Under the pieces are notes generated by a model. It was not told where the DNA came from, did no database searches, and was given only the letters and a program-made list of their open reading frames with translations. Of a stretch of DNA of 64,000 nucleotides, positions 61,123 through 64,000 are shown in pieces. Positions within the stretch are counted from its first letter, which is position 1. Each line of letters starts with the position of its first letter. The position numbers and the translations under genes were made by a program. The DNA lies in NCBI GenBank assembly GCA_003576695.1, contig QOZQ01000003.1, forward strand, positions 62,001-126,000, in the 5' to 3' direction. Source of the DNA: Taklimakanibacter lacteus. Lineage in GTDB: Bacteria > Pseudomonadota > Alphaproteobacteria > Rhizobiales > Aestuariivirgaceae.

Positions 61123-61581
61123 ATGTTCAAGCGACCCTTGGTCAAGCCTCTGCTCGGCGCGGCGGCGCTCATCGCGTCGACCGCTCTCTTCACAAGTCTT
61201 CCCGCCAATGCAGGCCCCGAGTCCTGCGCGGCCTATGCGCGCGACATCGCGGCCAGCGAAGCGCCGCGCCGCGGCATCGTCGACGGTGTCGTCATCGGCA
61301 CACTCGACACGGTCATCACCGGCGGCGCTGGCGCCGATGAACGCTATCGCGACGCCTATGATGAAGCCTATGCCGACTGCATGGATCGCGACCGCGTCGC
61401 CTATGTGCCCCGTGAGCGCGCGGTCGTGCGGCACTATCGCACCACCGAGCGGATCGTCACGGTGCGCCCCGAGGAGGGCAGCGATGAATGGGTGGCCTAC
61501 TGCTCAGCCAAATACCGCTCATTCGATCCCGACACCGGCACCTATGTCACCTATGAAGGCGACCGCCTGCCTTGCAGGTAA
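61123..61581 (+). CDS. Secreted BA14K-like protein
   Basis: A 152-residue exported protein with signal peptide ('LLGAAALIASTALFTSLPAN' then AGPES). The C-terminal part 'WVAYCSAKYRSFDPDTGTYV' with TYEGDRLPC is the BA14K motif found in immunoreactive and lectin-like proteins of Brucella and relatives. A glycine-rich hydrophobic middle ('GIVDGVVIGTLDTVITGGAG') resembles a glycine zipper. The GGAGGAACCC ribosome site supports the ATG at 61123. The true role is unknown. Confidence 0.85.
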   Translation: MFKRPLVKPLLGAAALIASTALFTSLPANAGPESCAAYARDIAASEAPRRGIVDGVVIGTLDTVITGGAGADERYRDAYDEAYADCMDRDRVAYVPRERAVVRHYRTTERIVTVRPEEGSDEWVAYCSAKYRSFDPDTGTYVTYEGDRLPCR

Positions 61582-61625
61582 ATCTGCCGATTGACAGCGC
61601 GCCGTGACATGGCAAGTGTCGGGGC

Positions 61626-63062
61626 ATGATCGACCACGACCCCGAAACCGGCGAGCTGCGTGAGGCCTCGAAGGCCAATGTGACGGAATTCACCGTCTCC
61701 GAGATTTCCTTCGCGCTCAAGCGCACGCTCGAGGATTCATTCGGGCATGTGCGGGTGCGGGGTGAAATCTCGGGCTTCCGCGGACCGCACTCGTCGGGCC
61801 ATTGCTATTTCAGCCTGAAGGACCAGGGCGCGCGCATCGACGCGGTGCTCTGGCGCAGCAGCTACAACCGGCTCCGGGCCAAGCTCCAGGAGGGGCTCGA
61901 GGTGATCGCCACCGGCAAGATCACCTCCTATCCCGGCAAGTCGTCCTATCAGATCATCGTCGAGAATCTCGAGCCCGCGGGCGCCGGCGCGCTGATGGCG
62001 CTGCTCGAGGAACGCCGCCGCAAGCTCGCCGCCGAAGGCCTGTTCGACCAGGCGCGCAAGAAAGCCCTGCCGTTCCTGCCACACGTCATCGGCGTCGTCA
62101 CCTCGCCGACGGGTGCTGTCATCCGCGACATCCTGCATCGCCTCAATGACCGCTTTCCGCGCCATGTGATGGTCTGGCCGGTGCGCGTCCAGGGCGAGAC
62201 CTCGGCCGCCGAAGTGGCGGCGGCGATCAGGGGCTTCAACGCCATGGCCAGGAAGCCCGATCTTCTGATCGTGGCACGCGGCGGCGGCAGCCTCGAGGAC
62301 CTGTGGAGCTTCAACGAGGAGATCGTGGTGCGCGCGGCGGCGGAAAGCACGATCCCGCTCATCGCGGCGGTGGGGCATGAGACCGACTGGACGCTGATCG
62401 ACCATGTCGCCGACATGCGGGCGCCGACGCCGACCGCCGCCGCCGAGCGCGCCGTGCCGGTGCGCGCCGATCTCCTGAGCCAGGTCGCTTCGCTCTCGGC
62501 CCGCCATGATCGCGGCCTCAAGCGGCTGATGACGGAGCGCCGCACCCGGGTGCGCGCCGCGGCCCGCGCTTTGCCGCGCCCCGACGACATCCTGGCGCTC
62601 GCCCGCCAGCGCTTCGACAGCATATCGGGAAGGCTGCGCTCGGGGCTCGTCAAGAACACGCTGCTGCATCGCCGCGATTTGGAGAAAGCCTCGGCGAGCC
62701 TGACGCCCACGCCGTTGCGCCGCAATCTGGCCGAGCAGTCGCGCCTCCTTACCCGTCACGGCGCGCAATTGCGCCGCGATATGCGCCGCCTGATCGAGCA
62801 GCGCCGCGTGACGCTCGCAGCGAGCGGCAAATTGCTGGCCTCGCTGTCCTACAAATCCGTCCTGCAGCGCGGCTACGCTCTGGTGCGCAATGAGGTGGGC
62901 GCCCCCTTGCGCGCCGCTTTCGAGATCAAATCCGGCCAGGACTTGCGCATCGAGTTCCATGACGGCGAGATCGCCGCCCAGGCGGCAGGCCCCGCCACGG
63001 CGCCGCCGGCGCGGCCCAAGCCCGCAAAGCCGCGCGAGGGTGGGCAAGGGTCATTGTTTTGA
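61626..63062 (+). CDS. xseA: Exodeoxyribonuclease VII large subunit
   Basis: A 478-residue subunit of the single-strand exonuclease ExoVII. The N-terminal OB-fold DNA-binding domain has '[20 protein letters not shown]' with [13 protein letters not shown]. The catalytic domain contains '[20 protein letters not shown]', '[20 protein letters not shown]' and '[20 protein letters not shown]'. A long helical stretch (about 280-400) and a Pro/Ala-rich tail follow. The small subunit gene xseB is not nearby. Confidence 0.95.
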   Translation: MIDHDPETGELREASKANVTEFTVSEISFALKRTLEDSFGHVRVRGEISGFRGPHSSGHCYFSLKDQGARIDAVLWRSSYNRLRAKLQEGLEVIATGKITSYPGKSSYQIIVENLEPAGAGALMALLEERRRKLAAEGLFDQARKKALPFLPHVIGVVTSPTGAVIRDILHRLNDRFPRHVMVWPVRVQGETSAAEVAAAIRGFNAMARKPDLLIVARGGGSLEDLWSFNEEIVVRAAAESTIPLIAAVGHETDWTLIDHVADMRAPTPTAAAERAVPVRADLLSQVASLSARHDRGLKRLMTERRTRVRAAARALPRPDDILALARQRFDSISGRLRSGLVKNTLLHRRDLEKASASLTPTPLRRNLAEQSRLLTRHGAQLRRDMRRLIEQRRVTLAASGKLLASLSYKSVLQRGYALVRNEVGAPLRAAFEIKSGQDLRIEFHDGEIAAQAAGPATAPPARPKPAKPREGGQGSLF

Positions 63063-63087
63063 GCGGCATGCCACGCTATCTAGGGCA

Positions 63088-63131
63088 CTGCGCGAAAAGG
63101 TGGCTACCGGCTTTTCGCAACAAGCAATGCG
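63088..63131. repeat. Intergenic inverted repeat (element C)
   Basis: TGCGCGAAAAG, then GTGGCTACCGG, then CTTTTCGCA, followed by AGCAATGCGG. This is another dispersed-repeat style seen in Hyphomicrobiales, between xseA and the DUF2093 gene. Confidence 0.6.
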
Positions 63132-63146
63132 GAATAAAGAATCGCC

Positions 63147-63368
63147 ATGAACAGGCATGAACCTTTCCTGCCGCGCGGCCGCGAGGCCAAGCTCCGCTAT
63201 CTCGATGCCGATTTCCAGGTGCTGAGCGAGGGCGATCACGTCATTTGCGCGGTGACCGGCATGCCGATCAAGATCGAGCACCTGACCTATTGGAGCGTGG
63301 CGCGCCAGGAGGCCTATGCCTCGGCCGAGGCGGCATTCCGCCGGCTGCTCGAGACCGGCCTCACATGA
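63147..63368 (+). CDS. DUF2093 protein
   Basis: A 73-residue protein with the DUF2093 pattern: 'PRGREAKLRYLDADFQVLSE' and 'VICAVTGMPIKIEHLTYWSV', then 'ARQEAYASAEAAFRR'. Its place just after xseA is a familiar alphaproteobacterial arrangement. Function is unknown. The last 8 nt overlap the convergent membrane-protein gene. Confidence 0.9.
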   Translation: MNRHEPFLPRGREAKLRYLDADFQVLSEGDHVICAVTGMPIKIEHLTYWSVARQEAYASAEAAFRRLLETGLT

Positions 63369-63642
63369 GGTGGTCGAGGAACGGCATGTAATTCACCGAC
63401 GAGCGCAGGATGCGGATCGTTTCCTCGCGGTAGATGGCGGCGATGTTCAAGAGGAGAAAGAGCGCCCTGAGAATGCCGATGCTGGCCGGCCGCAGCGGGC
63501 GGTCCTTGGCCAGTTTCACATAGATCCAGAGGAGCAGGAAGCCGCCATTGATGACGGCGAGCAGAACCCACAAAGCCGGGCGGCCTTGCTGAAGGAAAGT
63601 CCAGAGTGTATCCCATTGGGATGAAACGAAAATATCCTTCAT
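63361..63642 (-). CDS. Small membrane protein of unknown function
   Basis: A 93-residue protein with two predicted membrane segments ('ALWVLLAVINGGFLLLWIYV' and 'SIGILRALFLLLNIAAIYRE') separated by a short basic loop (KLAKDRPLR). It has no recognised family. It converges on the DUF2093 gene with an 8-nt overlap. Confidence 0.65.
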   Translation of the reverse strand: MKDIFVSSQWDTLWTFLQQGRPALWVLLAVINGGFLLLWIYVKLAKDRPLRPASIGILRALFLLLNIAAIYREETIRILRSSVNYMPFLDHLM

Positions 63643-63663
63643 GTCCGGTCCTCGCCCCAGATC

Positions 63664-63772
63664 ACGATCACTTCAGGTCGGTTCGACCTGAAGCGATAAA
63701 CGTGATCGGGATCTTATACTTAGCGCGTGATCGGACGGAAAACCGGTGTCCACTTTTCCTGATCACGCGCTA
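63664..63772. repeat. Two adjacent intergenic hairpin repeats upstream of the DAHP synthase gene
   Basis: TTCAGGTCG (63672-63680)/CGACCTGAA (63684-63692) is a perfect 9-bp stem. TAGCGCGTGATC (63721-63732)/GATCACGCGCTA (63761-63772) is a perfect 12-bp inverted repeat enclosing GAAAACCGGTGTCCACTTTTC, a core shared by dispersed repeats of the order. The rest of 63773-63907 should hold the downstream gene's promoter. Confidence 0.75.
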
Positions 63773-63907
63773 GGCTCGGCGGCGAGTATGGCAAAGAGGG
63801 CTTAATGATCCTTTGGCATGACAGGCAAAACTGGCGCCCGTGGCCCAAGCTGTGTATAAGCCGCGGGCTTCCGGCGGTCATGTCCGGAACCAAGTGGAGT
63901 TGACGAA

Positions 63908-64000
63908 ATGGCTAAGGCCTGGACACCGAGCTCGTGGCGCAATCTTCCGGTCATGCAGCTGCCCGTCTACGACGATCTCGCGAAGCTCGCGGATGTCGAG
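63908..64000 (+). CDS. 3-deoxy-7-phosphoheptulonate synthase, class II (5' part only)
   Basis: The first 31 residues read 'MAKAWTPSSWRNLPVMQLPV' then YDDLAKLADVE, the characteristic opening of class II (plant-type) DAHP synthases, the entry enzyme of aromatic amino acid synthesis. The upstream GGAGTTGACGAA gives a plausible ribosome site. The gene runs off the window. Confidence 0.85.
   Translation, partial: MAKAWTPSSWRNLPVMQLPVYDDLAKLADVE

Overview
The window is GC-rich, gene-dense chromosomal DNA from an alphaproteobacterium, most probably of the order Hyphomicrobiales (Rhizobiales). The signs are the xseA-DUF2093 pair, a BA14K-type secreted protein, DUF3422, an ileS-lspA-lipoprotein-M16-M16 string, class II DAHP synthase, and several short intergenic repeats typical of that order. 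I cannot name the genus. There is no rRNA operon, CRISPR array, prophage or transposase. One tRNA gene, tRNA-Val(CAC), is present.

Region by region. 0-6.5 kb: a truncated peptide-type ABC permease, an HU-like DNA-binding protein, then a small metabolic locus. It has a DAO-type flavoprotein and a membrane desaturase on one strand, diverging from an XRE regulator, a PhnD-like binding protein and a GST; a second GST converges on it. 6.6-13.9 kb: an orphan HicB-like antitoxin, gltX and nadE, then an acyl-CoA synthetase, a ketopantoate-reductase-like enzyme and a zinc peptidase. 13.9-17.3 kb: envelope genes (glycine-rich membrane protein, undecaprenyl-phosphate sugar transferase, Tat-type L,D-transpeptidase, lipoprotein). 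17.4-27.9 kb: an accessory block with two paralogous porins, a TPR-sulfotransferase, two paralogous TPR/ATP-grasp proteins, a GIY-YIG protein, the tRNA and gph.

28-34.7 kb: gabD, then a two-gene cassette (RusA-like nuclease plus a protein with PD-(D/E)XK-like and HEPN-like motifs) wedged before rpiA, then a DUF2059 protein, glutathione reductase and DUF3422. 34.7-39.8 kb: an ECF sigma/anti-sigma pair, a large exported WD40-caspase protein, and a HigBA toxin-antitoxin pair with a clear operator. 39.8-46.7 kb: ileS, lspA, a lipoprotein and two M16 peptidases, one active and one lacking its metal site. 46.7-55.7 kb: regulators, mutL, rsmD, an MqsA-like antitoxin without zinc cysteines, a LysE exporter, rluB and tadA. 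55.7-64 kb: a patatin/kinase-like/dehalogenase-like operon, an adenylate cyclase after purD, BA14K, xseA, DUF2093, and the start of class II DAHP synthase.

The strongest candidates for something undescribed are the RusA + PD-(D/E)XK/HEPN cassette at 29.5-30.7 kb and the duplicated porin/TPR-ATP-grasp locus at 17.4-27.5 kb. All functional calls are by reading motifs and overall family resemblance; no database search was run.
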